Assembly: GCA_046263055.1 (NCBI GenBank)
Contig: JBHELO010000125.1
Location: 1-30,442, forward strand
Source of the DNA: DATAQC01 sp046263055
GTDB taxonomy: Bacteria; Actinomycetota; Acidimicrobiia; Acidimicrobiales; AC-14
DNA: 30,442 bases
Reading direction: 5' to 3'
Made by a program: the position numbers and the translations under genes. Under the pieces are notes generated by a model that had not been told where the DNA came from, did not search any database, and was given only the letters and a program-made list of their open reading frames with translations. Shown here piece after piece: positions 7,346 to 16,790 of the stretch (its first letter is position 1; each line of letters begins with the position of its first letter).

Positions 7346-8815
7346 GTGGCGGACCTGGTGGCCGGGGTGGACGTAGCCACCGCCGACGTGCGGGTCACGG
7401 TGGCCGACGCGTCGGGGCGGGTCCGGGGTCGGGGCCGCTCCCCGCTCCCCCCGCCCCGACAGCCCCACCCCGGGTGGTCCGAGCAGGACGCCGCCGAGTG
7501 GTGGCCGGCGGTGGCCGGCGCCCTGCGGGAGGCCACCGGCGCCCTGGGCGACGGCGCGCGCCGGATCCGGGCGGTGGCGGTAGCCGCCACCTCGGGGACG
7601 GTGGTCGTGGTGGACGCCGAGGCCCGCCCGCTCGGGCCGGCCCTCCTCTACGACGACCGCCGGGCCGCCGACGAGGGTCGGGCGGCGGCGGCCGCCGGCG
7701 CAGATCGCTGGGAGGCGGGGGGGTGGCGGCCGGGCGCGGGGTCGGGCGTGGCTCGCTGGGCGTGGCTCCTCGGGCGCCCCGGCATCGTCGCGGGCGCCTG
7801 GCGTGTGTGGCACGAGTCGGACCTGGTCGTCCACGCCCTCACCGGCGGCGACCCGCCCACAGACTGGAGCCACGCCCGCAAGAGCGGCTACGACCCGGCG
7901 GCCGGCGAGTGGGCCACCGAGGCGCTGGCCGCCGTGGGCATCCCGCAACGGCTGGTGCCCGAGGTCCGGCCGCCCACCTCGCCAGCCGGCTGCGTGAGCC
8001 AGGCCGCCTCGGCGGCCACCGGCTTGCCGGCCGGATGCGACGTTCGCCTGGGCATGACCGACGGGTGCGCGGCCCAGGTGGCGGCGGGAGCCGACCGCCC
8101 GGGGCGGTTCGTCACCGTGATCGGCACGACGCTGGTGGTCAAGGGCGCCACGGAGGACCTGGTCCGGGACCGGGCGGGGGCCGTGTACTGCCACCGCCAC
8201 CCCGACGGCTGGTGGCTCCCGGGTGGGGCGTCCAACACCGGCGGGGCAGCCCTGGACGGCGACGCCGACCCCGGCGCCCTCGACCGGGCGGCCGCCGACC
8301 ACGGCCCGGCGGCGTGCGCCACCTACCCGCTGGTGGGTACCGGCGAGCGCTTCCCGTTCGAGGCCGCCGACGCCACCGAGGTGTGGGTGGGCGAGCCCCG
8401 CTCCCCGACCGAACGCCACCGTGCCGTCCTGGAGGGGGTGGCGTTCGCCGAGCGCCTGGCCTACCAGCGGCTGGCCGGCCTCGGTGCGGCGCCGGACGGC
8501 CACGTGCGTTCGGCGGGGGGCGGCGGGAGGAGCCGGGTGTGGGCCGCCATCCGGGCCACCGCCCTGGGCCGCCCGGTTTTGGTCATGGACGGGGCCGACA
8601 CCGCCAGCGGCGCCTGCATCCTGGCCGCCGCCGGGACCATTCACCCCGACCTGGCCGCCGCCTCGGCGGCCATGGTCGGCGACGGTGAGGAGGTGGCACC
8701 GGTGGACGGCGAACGGGACGCACTGGACGTCTCGTTCCGCCGCCTGGTGGACCGCCTGGCCGAGCGGGGATGGGTGGACGACGACCTCCGCCCGCCCGCC
8801 GCGGCCCGCTCCTGA
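7346..8815 (+). CDS. FGGY-family carbohydrate kinase (xylulokinase/ribulokinase-like)
   Basis: Predicted ATP-dependent sugar kinase, 489 residues from GTG 7346. The N-terminal FGGY domain starts at once with the ribonuclease-H-like strand DLVAGVDVATADVRVTV and contains HPGWSEQDAAEWW and VAATSGTVVVVD. The catalytic aspartate is probably Asp239 in GMTDGCAAQ. The C-terminal domain carries VIGTTLVVKGA (phosphate-binding glycines), GGASNTGGAALDG, FEAADATEVWVGEPR, LEGVAFAERLAYQRL and RSAGGGGRSRVW (adenosine-site glycine run). Length is normal for the family. No transporter or isomerase gene is adjacent, so the sugar (D-xylulose, ribulose, glycerol or other) cannot be assigned. The start is chosen from the TANNNT-N7-GTG arrangement. 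Confidence 0.87.
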   Translation: MADLVAGVDVATADVRVTVADASGRVRGRGRSPLPPPRQPHPGWSEQDAAEWWPAVAGALREATGALGDGARRIRAVAVAATSGTVVVVDAEARPLGPALLYDDRRAADEGRAAAAAGADRWEAGGWRPGAGSGVARWAWLLGRPGIVAGAWRVWHESDLVVHALTGGDPPTDWSHARKSGYDPAAGEWATEALAAVGIPQRLVPEVRPPTSPAGCVSQAASAATGLPAGCDVRLGMTDGCAAQVAAGADRPGRFVTVIGTTLVVKGATEDLVRDRAGAVYCHRHPDGWWLPGGASNTGGAALDGDADPGALDRAAADHGPAACATYPLVGTGERFPFEAADATEVWVGEPRSPTERHRAVLEGVAFAERLAYQRLAGLGAAPDGHVRSAGGGGRSRVWAAIRATALGRPVLVMDGADTASGACILAAAGTIHPDLAAASAAMVGDGEEVAPVDGERDALDVSFRRLVDRLAERGWVDDDLRPPAAARS

Positions 8816-8820
8816 GGATC

Positions 8821-8826
8821 TACCCT
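8821..8826 (+). promoter_or_regulatory. Candidate -10 (TACCCT) of the 173-residue unknown gene
   Basis: TACCCT, then 6 bases, then GTG 8833. It begins 5 bases after the kinase stop, so this gene may have its own leaderless promoter despite following the kinase closely. Confidence 0.5.
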
Positions 8827-8832
8827 GAGGCG

Positions 8833-9354
8833 GTGGGCGACCCCGCCGGCCCGGCTCCGCCGACTCCCCAGCAGGCGGCCGTCGGCTGGGTGGAGGCGGT
8901 AATGGACCGGTCCGACCTGCGGGCGGCGTGGCCCCTCACCGACCCCCGGCTGCGCCTGGTCCTCGCCCAGGACTGGATCTGGGCCCACCGCCACCACCCG
9001 TTCGTGGGCCACGGCGCCGACTGGGACGCCCTGGCCCGCGCCCTGGCCGCCGCCCGCCCCGACCACCACCTGTGGGCCCGTTTCTCGGCCGAGCTGCTGG
9101 AGCTGTGGCAGAAGATGTGGAAGGGCTTCAACGCCCGAACCTGGGGGCCCCGCGACGGGCCCGAGGTGATCGACCTTGACCTGGAGATGGTCACCTTCGT
9201 GGAGGTGGGGGGCGCCCCCGGCTCCGACCGCGACGCCTTCGCCCGCCGCTTCGCCATGCGCCACGGCCCCGACGGCTGGCGGGTGGCCAGCATCCACGGC
9301 GACCAGCTCTTCGCCCCCGGCTGGCCACCGTCTCTGGAGAGCTCGTCGGGCTAG
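8833..9354 (+). CDS. Conserved-looking hypothetical protein, possible NTF2-like fold
   Basis: A 173-residue soluble protein from GTG 8833. The start is chosen because TACCCT sits 6 bases upstream; the frame is open further up but overlaps the kinase. It is rich in Trp and His (AWPLTDPRLRLVLAQDWIWAHRHH, LWQKMWKGFNARTWGP) and ends with alternating strand-like segments (VIDLDLEMVTFVEVGG, FAMRHGPDGWRVASIHGDQLFAPGW). The order helix-helix-sheet and the closing 'DGWRVAS' strand resemble small cone-shaped NTF2/SnoaL-like proteins. I do not recognise a named family. It follows the FGGY kinase by 17 bases and is convergent with dapC. Function is unknown. Confidence 0.75.
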   Translation: MGDPAGPAPPTPQQAAVGWVEAVMDRSDLRAAWPLTDPRLRLVLAQDWIWAHRHHPFVGHGADWDALARALAAARPDHHLWARFSAELLELWQKMWKGFNARTWGPRDGPEVIDLDLEMVTFVEVGGAPGSDRDAFARRFAMRHGPDGWRVASIHGDQLFAPGWPPSLESSSG

Positions 9355-9391
9355 CGAAGACCGGGCGGGCGGACCCTGCGCGGCCGACGGG

Positions 9392-10516
9392 TCAGCCCAG
9401 GAGGCGGTCGGCCACCAGGTGGAGGCGGTCCATGGGCTGGACGAGGGCGACGCGGAGGTGGGCGCGGCCGGCGGGGCCGTAAAAGTCGCCGGGGGCCACC
9501 ACCAGGCCGCCCCGGCGGGCCAGGTCGTGGGCTGCCGCCCAGGCGTCGCCGCCCGGCGCCTTGGGCCACAGGTAGAACCCCCCGCCCGGCAGCCGGCACG
9601 GGTAGCCGGCCTCGGTGAGCACGCCGGCCAGGAAGGTGAGGCGCTCCCGGTAGCGGGCCCGCTGGGCCTCCACGTGGGCGTCGTCGGCCAGGGCCACGGT
9701 GGCCGCCGCCTGCACGGGCCCGGGCGTCATCAGGCCCACGTGCTTGCGCACCTCGGCCAGGTAGTGGACGAGGTCGGGGTCGCCGGCAAAGAACCCGGCG
9801 CGCAGGCCGGCGAGGTTGGAGCGCTTGGAGAGCGAGTGCACGGCCACCACCCCGTCGAGGCCGGACGCCAGGATCGTCCGGCGGGGGCCGTCCCACGTGT
9901 AGGCCGCGTAGCACTCGTCGCTGAACACCGCCACGCCCCGGGACCGGCCCCAGGCGGCCGCCGCCGCCAGGTCGTCGAGCGCCCCGGTGGGGTTGGCCGG
10001 GGTGTTCACCCACAGGCACAGGGCACGGGCGGCGTCGGCTTCCTCCACCGCCCCGAGGTCGATCCGCCACCGGCTGTCCACCGGCACCGGCACCGCTCGA
10101 CACCCGGCCAGCAGGGCGCCCATCTCGTAGGTGGGATATGACACCGCCGGGTAGAGCACGGTGTCGCGGGACGGGTCGCGCAGGCGCAGCCACTGGGGCG
10201 TGGTGGCCACGAGCTCCTTGGTGCCCACGCAGCCGGCCACCGCCTCCACCGGCACCTCCACGCCCAGGTCCCGGGCCATCCACGCCGCCGCCGCCCGGCG
10301 GAAGGCGGCGGTGCCGCCCGACGGCGGGTAGCCCCGCTCGGTGCCCGAGGCGCCCAGGGCGGCCACCACCTCGGGCGGCGGCGGGTCGCCGGGCGTGCCC
10401 ACGGAGAGGTCGACGGCCCCACCTGGGTGGGCCTCGGCCGCGGCCCGTACGGGAACGAGGCGGTCGTAAGGGTAGGGAGGGGGCGAGAAGCCCGCGGCGG
10501 TGGCGGGGGCCGTCAC
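9392..10516 (-). CDS. dapC: N-succinyldiaminopimelate aminotransferase DapC (class I/II PLP aminotransferase)
   Basis: A PLP enzyme of 374 residues from GTG 10516, predicted to make N-succinyl-L,L-diaminopimelate from the product of DapD. The N-terminus (PPPYPYDRLVPVRAAAEAHPGGAVDLSVGTPGDPPP) is typical of actinobacterial DapC. Further motifs are NTPANPTGAL (171-180), SDECYAAY with PLP-contacting Asp200, and SLSKRSNLAGLRAG with the Schiff-base Lys231. The GTG start overlaps the hflX stop as GTGA, so it is probably translationally coupled as the last gene of the mia-dapF-hflX operon. Partner genes dapF (two genes upstream) and dapD (left edge) support the assignment over a generic aspartate aminotransferase. 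Confidence 0.87.
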   Translation of the reverse strand: MTAPATAAGFSPPPYPYDRLVPVRAAAEAHPGGAVDLSVGTPGDPPPPEVVAALGASGTERGYPPSGGTAAFRRAAAAWMARDLGVEVPVEAVAGCVGTKELVATTPQWLRLRDPSRDTVLYPAVSYPTYEMGALLAGCRAVPVPVDSRWRIDLGAVEEADAARALCLWVNTPANPTGALDDLAAAAAWGRSRGVAVFSDECYAAYTWDGPRRTILASGLDGVVAVHSLSKRSNLAGLRAGFFAGDPDLVHYLAEVRKHVGLMTPGPVQAAATVALADDAHVEAQRARYRERLTFLAGVLTEAGYPCRLPGGGFYLWPKAPGGDAWAAAHDLARRGGLVVAPGDFYGPAGRAHLRVALVQPMDRLHLVADRLLG

Positions 10517-11775
10517 CCGGCCCGGAACTCCTCGAAGCGGGCCAGGTCGGCGGCGTCCAGGCGCACCCGGAGCCGGGTGGCGTCGGCCCCGTGGTCCTCG
10601 GAGAGCACTTCGCCGTAGCGGTGGAGGGCGGCCACCACGTCGCCCCGCTGGTAGGGGACGGCCAGCTCCACCACCCGGGCCAGGGCCCGCAGCCGCTCGG
10701 CCATGGCCTCCAGCAGGCCGTCGGTCCCGGCGCCCGTGTGGGCCGACACCAGTACCGCCCCCCGGTGGCGGTCGAGCAACCGGGCGGCGTCGCTGTCGGC
10801 GGCCAGGTCGGCCTTGTTGAACACCAGGAGCTCGGGCACCTCGTCGGCGCCCAGCTCCGCCAGCACGGTGCGCACGGCGTCGATCTGGGCCTCCGCGTCG
10901 GCGGCGGCGTCCACCACGTGGAGGAGGAGGTCGGCCTCGGCCACCTCCTCCAGCGTGGAGCGGAAGGCCTCCACCAGCTGGTGGGGCAGCTTGCGCACGA
11001 AGCCCACGGTGTCGGTCACCAGCACCCGCTCGCCGCCGGGCAGCTCCAGGCGCCGGGTGGTGGGATCCACGGTGGCGAACAGGCGGTCCTCCACCAGCAC
11101 GTCGGCCCGGGTCAGTCGGTTGAGAAGGGTGGACTTGCCGGCGTTGGTGTAGCCCACCAGGGCCACTGTCTGCAGGCGCGAGCGGGTGCGGGCCTTGCGC
11201 TGGGTGCGGCGGTTCTGGGTCAGCTCCCGCAGCTCGGCCTCCAGCTTGGTGGCCCGCCGCAGGAGGCGCCGGCGGTCCACCTCCAGCTGGGTCTCGCCCG
11301 GGCCCCGGGTGCCGATGCGGCCGGCCTGCTGGCTCAGTGACTTGCCCTTGCCCCGGATCCGGGGCAGCCGGTAGCGCAGGAGGGCCAGCTCCACCTGGGC
11401 CTTGCCTTCCTGGGTGTGGGCGTGCTGGGCGAAGATGTCGAGGATCACCGCGGTGCGGTCGATGGCGGTGCGCCCGAGGATCTTCTCCAGGTTGCGGCTC
11501 TGGCCGGGCGACAGCTCGTCGTCGAACACCACCGTGTCGGCGTCCACCGTCTCGGAGATCTCCCGCAGCTCCTGGGCCTTCCCCTTGCCCACGAAGGTGG
11601 CCGGGTCGGGCGTGTCCCGCCGCTGGACGACGCGATCGGCCTCGTCCGCCCCGGCGGTGTCCACCAGGGCGGCCAGCTCGTCGAGCGACGACTCGGCCGA
11701 CTCCACGCTCGTGGGCGGGATGGCCACGCCGACCAGCACGATCCGCTCCCGCCGGTGCCGCTCGATGAGCGTCAA
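10513..11775 (-). CDS. hflX: GTPase HflX (ribosome-associated)
   Basis: HflX binds the 50S subunit, and in several bacteria splits stalled or hibernating ribosomes. The protein has 420 residues. The N-terminal HflX domain runs from RIVLVGVAIPP (11-21) through the linker motif KGKSLSQQAGRIGTRGPGETQLE, with a helical region about 165-200. The GTPase domain has G1 GYTNAGKS (208-215), a switch threonine in FATVDPTTRRL, G3 DTVGF (255-259) and G4 NKAD. The start is TTG 11775, overlapping the dapF stop as TTGA; no other start keeps the conserved N-terminal strand. It overlaps dapC at its 3' end. The miaA-dapF-hflX order is also found in Mycobacterium. Confidence 0.95.
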   Translation of the reverse strand: MTLIERHRRERIVLVGVAIPPTSVESAESSLDELAALVDTAGADEADRVVQRRDTPDPATFVGKGKAQELREISETVDADTVVFDDELSPGQSRNLEKILGRTAIDRTAVILDIFAQHAHTQEGKAQVELALLRYRLPRIRGKGKSLSQQAGRIGTRGPGETQLEVDRRRLLRRATKLEAELRELTQNRRTQRKARTRSRLQTVALVGYTNAGKSTLLNRLTRADVLVEDRLFATVDPTTRRLELPGGERVLVTDTVGFVRKLPHQLVEAFRSTLEEVAEADLLLHVVDAAADAEAQIDAVRTVLAELGADEVPELLVFNKADLAADSDAARLLDRHRGAVLVSAHTGAGTDGLLEAMAERLRALARVVELAVPYQRGDVVAALHRYGEVLSEDHGADATRLRVRLDAADLARFEEFRAG

Positions 11776-12575
11776 CGTCGTCCCTCCGGGCCGGGTTCCG
11801 TCCCCGCCACGCCGGGAACCTCCACGGTGGCGACGTAGGCGGCCGAGCCGGTGAGGAGGACGACGTCACCCGAGAGGTCCACGGTGGCGGCGCCGCCGGG
11901 CTGGCGCACGGTGACCCGCCCGCCGACCAGCTTCCACTCGTGGGCGGCGGCGGCCGCCGCACAGGCACCGCTGCCGCAGGCCGCAGTCTCCCCGACGCCC
12001 CGCTCCCACACCCGCATCTCCAGCTCGTCGGGCCCCGGCCCGGGCGCCACCAGCTCCACGTTGACGGGGCCCTCGGGCACCGAGCTGCGGGCCACCGCCA
12101 CCGCCACCAGCTCGGCCGTCCAGCCGTCTGCCAGGACCACCAGGTGCGGGTTGCCGAGGTCCACCGCCGCCGCTCGCCGGCCCTCCACGTCGGCACCGTC
12201 GGGGCCGAAGCGGGGGATGCCCATCTCCACCGTCACCGCGCCGTCGTCGCCCAGCGTGGCCCGGCGCAGGCCGGCGTCGGTGGCCACCACCACGTTCGGG
12301 CCGACCACCAGGCCGGCGTCCACCACGGCCCGGGCCAGGCACCGCAGGCCGTTGCCGCTGGTCTCCGCCCGGCTGCCGTCGGCGTTGCGCAGCTCCATGG
12401 TCACGTCCGCCCCGCCGGGGCCCCCGGGGGTGACCCGCACGAGCCCGTCCGCCCCGACGCCGGTGTGGCGGTGGCAGAGCGCCCGCGCCAGCTCGGCGTC
12501 GATCGGGGACGTGCCGTCCCGGTCGACCACCACGAGGAAGTCGTTCCCCAGGCCGTGGTACTTGGCCAACCTCAC
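11772..12575 (-). CDS. dapF: Diaminopimelate epimerase DapF, with Ser at the first catalytic-Cys position
   Basis: DapF interconverts L,L- and meso-diaminopimelate, the last step before peptidoglycan cross-link precursors and lysine. It has 267 residues from GTG 12575, which overlaps the miaA stop as GTGA. The family N-terminus KYHGLGNDFLVV is present, with NADGSRAE before the first active-site loop. That loop reads T-Ser73-GNGLRC where the classical enzyme has CGN; Cys79 follows six residues later. The second loop is intact: GETAACGSGACAAA, with Cys200 as the other acid/base. The Ser codon AGC is clear. Some actinobacterial DapF sequences may share this Ser; I cannot check that here. Function otherwise looks preserved, including the substrate-binding GNPHLVV motif. 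Confidence 0.92.
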   Translation of the reverse strand: MRLAKYHGLGNDFLVVVDRDGTSPIDAELARALCHRHTGVGADGLVRVTPGGPGGADVTMELRNADGSRAETSGNGLRCLARAVVDAGLVVGPNVVVATDAGLRRATLGDDGAVTVEMGIPRFGPDGADVEGRRAAAVDLGNPHLVVLADGWTAELVAVAVARSSVPEGPVNVELVAPGPGPDELEMRVWERGVGETAACGSGACAAAAAAHEWKLVGGRVTVRQPGGAATVDLSGDVVLLTGSAAYVATVEVPGVAGTEPGPEGRR

Positions 12576-13519
12576 GGCATCCAGTGTCCCAGCAGGGCGG
12601 GGAGCACGGCGGCAGGATTTCGGGCCGCCGCCAGCCAGGTGATGCGGGGGTCGCGGCGGAACCACGCCCGCTGGCGACGGGCGAAGCGGCGGGTGCGGGC
12701 CACCGCCGCCGCCACCGCCTCGTCCAGCGTGTAGCGGCCGCCCACGTGGTCGAGCAGCTCCCGGTAGCCGAGGGCCTGGGCGGCGGTGCGCGACAGCCCG
12801 TCGGGCCGGGCGGCCAGGGCCGTCACCTCGGGGACGAAGCCGTCGGCCAGCTGGTCGACGTAGCGGCCGGCGATGCGCTCGGCCACCACGGGCCGAGGCA
12901 GCCACACGCCGACCATCGAGAACCGGGACGGCGGGTAGTCGCCCAGCCCGGGCCCGAACGACGAGAAGGGGCGCCCGCTGCCGATGGTCACCTCCAGGGC
13001 CCGCACGATGCGGCGGGCGTTGGACGGCTCCATCCGGGCGGCGGCCGCAGGGTCGGCCGACGCCAGCTGGCGATGGAGGGCGGCCACCCCCGCCGGCGTG
13101 ACCGCCTCCGCCTCCAGGGCGGCCCGCACGTGGGGCCACCGCCCGGGCAGGGCCAGGCCGTCGACCACCGCCTGCAGGTACAAGGCGGTGCCCCCCACCA
13201 GCAGCGCCCGCCGCCCCCGGGCCTCGATGCCGGCCACCGCCTCGGCGGCAACGGCCGTGAAGCGGGCCAGGGAGAAGTCCTCCGACGGGTCGGCCAGGTC
13301 GAGGAGGTGGCACGGCACGTCGGCCCGCTCGGCGACGGTGGGCTTGGCCGTGCCCACGTCCATGCCCCGGTAGACGCCCATGGAGTCCACCGACACCAGC
13401 TCCACGTCGCCCAAGGCCCGGGCCGCGGCCAGGGCCAGGGCCGTCTTGCCGGACGCCGTCGGTCCCACCAGCGCCAGATGGCGGGCCGAACCGGGTTCGG
13501 TTACCGGTCCCAGGGGCAT
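12572..13519 (-). CDS. miaA: tRNA dimethylallyltransferase MiaA
   Basis: MiaA adds the dimethylallyl group to A37 of tRNAs reading UNN codons; MiaB then thiomethylates the product. It has 315 residues from ATG 13519, with P-loop GPTASGKT (19-26), DSMGVYRGMDVGTAKP (45-60) containing the catalytic Asp and the conserved Arg, HLLDLADPSEDFS, and LLVGGTALYLQAV. The downstream NARRIVRALEV and QALGYREL plus the C-terminal basic ARRQRAWFRRDPRITWL complete the family pattern. It is 29 bases downstream of miaB and overlaps dapF by 4 bases. No Shine-Dalgarno is apparent, so translation may depend on coupling with miaB. Confidence 0.95.
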   Translation of the reverse strand: MPLGPVTEPGSARHLALVGPTASGKTALALAAARALGDVELVSVDSMGVYRGMDVGTAKPTVAERADVPCHLLDLADPSEDFSLARFTAVAAEAVAGIEARGRRALLVGGTALYLQAVVDGLALPGRWPHVRAALEAEAVTPAGVAALHRQLASADPAAAARMEPSNARRIVRALEVTIGSGRPFSSFGPGLGDYPPSRFSMVGVWLPRPVVAERIAGRYVDQLADGFVPEVTALAARPDGLSRTAAQALGYRELLDHVGGRYTLDEAVAAAVARTRRFARRQRAWFRRDPRITWLAAARNPAAVLPALLGHWMP

Positions 13520-13548
13520 GCGAAACGAACCCGGTTGCCGGAGGGGCG

Positions 13549-15015
<1,467 letters not shown>

Positions 15016-15021
15016 CCGGCC

Positions 15022-15027
15022 ACGGTA
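15022..15027 (-). promoter_or_regulatory. Candidate -10 (TACCGT) of miaB
   Basis: TACCGT on the minus strand, then 6 bases, then GTG 15015. It lies in the short gap after spoVS and would let miaB and the genes below it be transcribed apart from spoVS. Confidence 0.5.
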
Positions 15028-15045
15028 CCCGCGGCCCGGCCCGCC

Positions 15046-15462
15046 TCAGCCGAACGCGTGGTTGACCGGGGGCAGCGGCGGGACCGGCACGGGCGCGGCC
15101 ACCGGGAAGGGGGCGGCCACCGGGGCCACCGCCGCCGGGCCGGCCGGGGCCGGGGCCTGAGTCGCGGCTTCGACCACCCGCTCGGCGGGCCGCCGGCGGC
15201 TGCGGTCCTCGACGGCCAGGCGGATGGCGGTGCGCCCCTCCCCGTCGATCTCGATGTCGGCGAAGGTCGGCACGCAGACGAGGTCGATGTTGGAGGGGGC
15301 CACGAACCCCCGGGCGATAGCGATGGCCTTCACCGCCTGGTTGAGGGCGCCCGCGCCCACCACCTGGACCTCGACGGCACCCGACTGGCGCAGGACACCG
15401 GCCAGGGCGCCGGCCACGGAGTTGGGATTGGAACGGCTGGAGACCTTGAGAACCTCGACCAC
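15046..15462 (-). CDS. spoVS: Stage V sporulation protein S (SpoVS)-like protein with Pro/Ala tail
   Basis: A 138-residue protein from GTG 15462, with a GGGGG-type Shine-Dalgarno about 6 bases upstream. Residues 1-87 are a full SpoVS domain (VEVLKVSSRSNPNSVAGALAGV, GAGALNQAVKAIAIARGFVAPSNIDL, FADIEIDGEGRTAIRLAVE), an Alba-like fold. The remaining 50 or so residues are a Pro/Ala/Val-rich low-complexity tail absent from the 86-residue Bacillus protein. In Bacillus, SpoVS affects sporulation and septation and lies between ymdB and miaB. Here it also precedes miaB, by 30 bases. No other sporulation gene is visible, so a role outside endospore formation is likely, perhaps in nucleic-acid binding. 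It follows the P450 gene by 50 bases. Confidence 0.9.
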   Translation of the reverse strand: MVEVLKVSSRSNPNSVAGALAGVLRQSGAVEVQVVGAGALNQAVKAIAIARGFVAPSNIDLVCVPTFADIEIDGEGRTAIRLAVEDRSRRRPAERVVEAATQAPAPAGPAAVAPVAAPFPVAAPVPVPPLPPVNHAFG

Positions 15463-15512
15463 GTCATCCCCCGTAGCACTAGGTGACTTGGTCTGATAGT
15501 TCGACGGCGCAC

Positions 15513-16778
15513 CTAGCGGTTCCTGCCCGACGTGGCAGGCCCGCCCACGGTCACGACCAGCCGGGACGGGTACGGGTACCGCCACGCCAGGCGCCCGGCG
15601 GCCCCCGGTGCCGGGCGCAGGCCGCCCAGGGCGAACAGTGGCCGCAGCACGGCGGGCAGCACCGGGCGCATCATGCGCATCCCCAAGCAGGTGTGCAGCC
15701 CGTGTCCGAAGTGGAGCTGGTCGGCCCACGGCCGGTCGAGGCGGAACTGCCGGGGCGCCTCCACCGCCGCCTCGTCCATCATGGCCGACTGGGTCAGGGC
15801 CAGCACCGTCGCCCCCCGGCGGACGGTGGCCGGCCGCCGGGTGGCCAGGCCCAGCCGGCAGTCGCGCTCGCAGCGCCGCATGACGCCCGCCGCCTGGGGC
15901 CGGAAGCGCGCCGCCTCCCAGGCGTAGGCCGCGAAGCGCTCGGCGTCGGCGGCCGCCGCCTCCTCGGCCGGTCCCAGCTCGGCGGGCCGCGCCAGGAGCT
16001 CGGCCGCCATCAGGGCCGCCGTCTTCGACGAGTTGGGGAACGAGGCCACGAACAGGCCGACCAGGGTCATAGCCACCACCGGCTCGGGGAGGCCGGCGGC
16101 CAGCAGGCGGCCGAGGACGTCGTCGGGACCGTCGCCCGCACTCGGGGCGGCCGTGGCCCGGGCGGCCACGACGTCCGCCACCCGGTCCCGGAGGTCGATC
16201 GCCATGGCCGACGCCGCCGGCCGCAGCGTGGGAGACGAGAGGAAGAAGACCTCGGTGAACAGGAGCCGCGAGCACCGGGCCAGCTCCCCGGGGTCGCACG
16301 GCCCGAGGCCAAGGTAGCCCGCCACCAGCGGGAGCAGGACGGCGTCGACGACGTCGCCGACCACGTCCACCCTTGCCCCGCCGGCGCCCGCCGCCCGGGC
16401 CACCGCGGTGGCCGCCAACGCCTCCGCCCGCCGGGCCAGCACCTCGGGATCGTGGCTGCGGACGCCGGCGTCCAGCACCGCTCGGGCCGGCTCGTACTCG
16501 TCGGGCTGGTCCAGGGCCAGCGGGAAGGGGCCGACGACGGCGGTGGCCTTGGCCCGGTAGCGGCTGACCGAGAAGACGTCGCGCCGGGCCAGCACCTGGC
16601 GCACGTCGTCGTCGCGCACCACCACCGCGAACCGCGAGGTGCTGACCACCGGGCACCAGCGGCGCAGAGCCGAGAAGACGCCGGCCAGGATGGGCTCGAC
16701 CCGCGGGCCGACGGCCTCGGCCACCACCCCCAGGCCGACCCCTCGGCGGCCGGCCAGGAGGGTCCGGCGCGTCACCAC
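15513..16778 (-). CDS. Cytochrome P450 with unusual I-helix
   Basis: A heme-thiolate protein of 421 residues from GTG 16778, with GGAGG just upstream. The heme ligand Cys364 lies in FGHGLHTCLG (357-366; F-x2-G-x3-C-x-G). The K-helix ExxR is Glu288-Arg291. The I-helix reads LFVASFPNSSKTAAL (241-255) and lacks the usual acid-Thr pair. The pattern with Asn249 is closer to CYP7/CYP8-type proteins, in which Asn replaces Thr. No ferredoxin or reductase gene is adjacent. The gene diverges from the SARP regulator across 84 bases, so regulation by it is plausible. The substrate is unknown; peroxide-dependent or isomerase-like chemistry is possible. Confidence 0.88.
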   Translation of the reverse strand: MVTRRTLLAGRRGVGLGVVAEAVGPRVEPILAGVFSALRRWCPVVSTSRFAVVVRDDDVRQVLARRDVFSVSRYRAKATAVVGPFPLALDQPDEYEPARAVLDAGVRSHDPEVLARRAEALAATAVARAAGAGGARVDVVGDVVDAVLLPLVAGYLGLGPCDPGELARCSRLLFTEVFFLSSPTLRPAASAMAIDLRDRVADVVAARATAAPSAGDGPDDVLGRLLAAGLPEPVVAMTLVGLFVASFPNSSKTAALMAAELLARPAELGPAEEAAAADAERFAAYAWEAARFRPQAAGVMRRCERDCRLGLATRRPATVRRGATVLALTQSAMMDEAAVEAPRQFRLDRPWADQLHFGHGLHTCLGMRMMRPVLPAVLRPLFALGGLRPAPGAAGRLAWRYPYPSRLVVTVGGPATSGRNR

Positions 16779-16790
16779 GCACCTCCGGCC

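Noticed and set aside
9392..12196. A 934-codon open minus-strand frame running through dapC, hflX and into dapF
   Set aside because: Only its last 374 codons (dapC) look like protein. The rest is Arg/Pro/Gly-rich out-of-frame reading of hflX and dapF, both of which are clear in other frames.
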